Source: Desulfobacteraceae bacterium
Lineage (GTDB): Bacteria; Desulfobacterota; Desulfobacteria; Desulfobacterales; JAABSP01
NCBI GenBank assembly: GCA_011390345.1
Contig: JAABSP010000045.1
Location: 1 to 42,342 of the forward strand
DNA length: 42,342 bases
Reading direction: 5' to 3'
Notes under the pieces: model-generated
The model's input: the letters and a program-made list of their open reading frames with translations, nothing else
Database searches by the model: none
Told to the model about the DNA's origin: nothing
Program-made: the position numbers and the translations under genes
Part shown: positions 41,540 to 42,342 of the stretch, piece by piece
Layout of the letters: every line of letters begins with the position of its first letter
Numbering within the stretch: position 1 is the first letter of the stretch

Positions 41540-42342
<803 letters not shown>

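Overview
The window reads as a chromosomal segment of a Gram-negative bacterium, most likely a member of the Desulfobacterota (former Deltaproteobacteria). That placement is an inference. It rests on the high-GC coding style, the short ATGGAC-type intergenic repeats, a DHH-CBS protein resembling the front half of the long CCA-adding enzymes of that group, lipoproteins, an LptM-like protein beside argH, and a Ser/Thr kinase with a DWG loop. No rRNA, tRNA, CRISPR array, integrase or insertion sequence was found.

Layout. 1-2.25 kb: C-terminal part of a PutA-type proline catabolic enzyme, then a hairpin. 2.4-7.4 kb: mostly minus-strand genes (a 58-residue charged protein, a winged-helix-like protein, an SF2 helicase, a DHH-CBS protein, a four-TM membrane protein) plus one small Cys-rich plus-strand gene. 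7.6-12.3 kb: plus-strand cluster of an FMN alpha-hydroxy-acid oxidoreductase, a double-ACT regulator, a tandem universal stress protein, a UPF0210 protein and an HD hydrolase. Several of these overlap by 1-4 bases. 12.3-14.9 kb: membrane/zinc-ribbon/TPR protein, TRL-like lipoprotein, cold-shock protein with a long leader, SlyD-like isomerase, and a bidirectional terminator. 14.9-17.2 kb: upp-uraA uracil salvage and a small membrane protein. 17.3-26.8 kb: priA, a large MscS-family channel, a DksA-zinc-finger/BON fusion, a LysM protein, an N0/PDZ-like envelope protein, and a Ser/Thr kinase fused to a cyclic-nucleotide-binding domain and a possible C-terminal helix-turn-helix. Its N-terminus carries five copies of a QETVAL-type motif. 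26.9-32.5 kb: DMT transporter, Rpn-type nuclease and polA packed head to tail on the minus strand, then an HDIG hydrolase and a small zinc-finger-like protein.

32.5-36.8 kb is the accessory part. It holds a 5'-truncated AlbA_2/HATPase-type regulator, a Fic-family gene with its middle deleted, an RHS fragment, a small AT-richer orphan, other remnants and an intact COG3950-type (Septu/retron-like) ATPase without a recognisable nuclease partner. It looks like a decaying insertion hotspot for defence and toxin genes. 37.1-42.3 kb is an arginine operon on the minus strand (argD-argF-argG-argH), tightly coupled and running on into two lipoprotein genes, ending at a perfect 26-base palindromic terminator.

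The observation I rate highest is the kinase. Its tail holds five regularly worded motifs with a Thr and a hydrophobic residue at +3, which resembles an array of phospho-Thr docking sites for FHA domains. The same polypeptide looks like a full CRP-type regulator at its other end.
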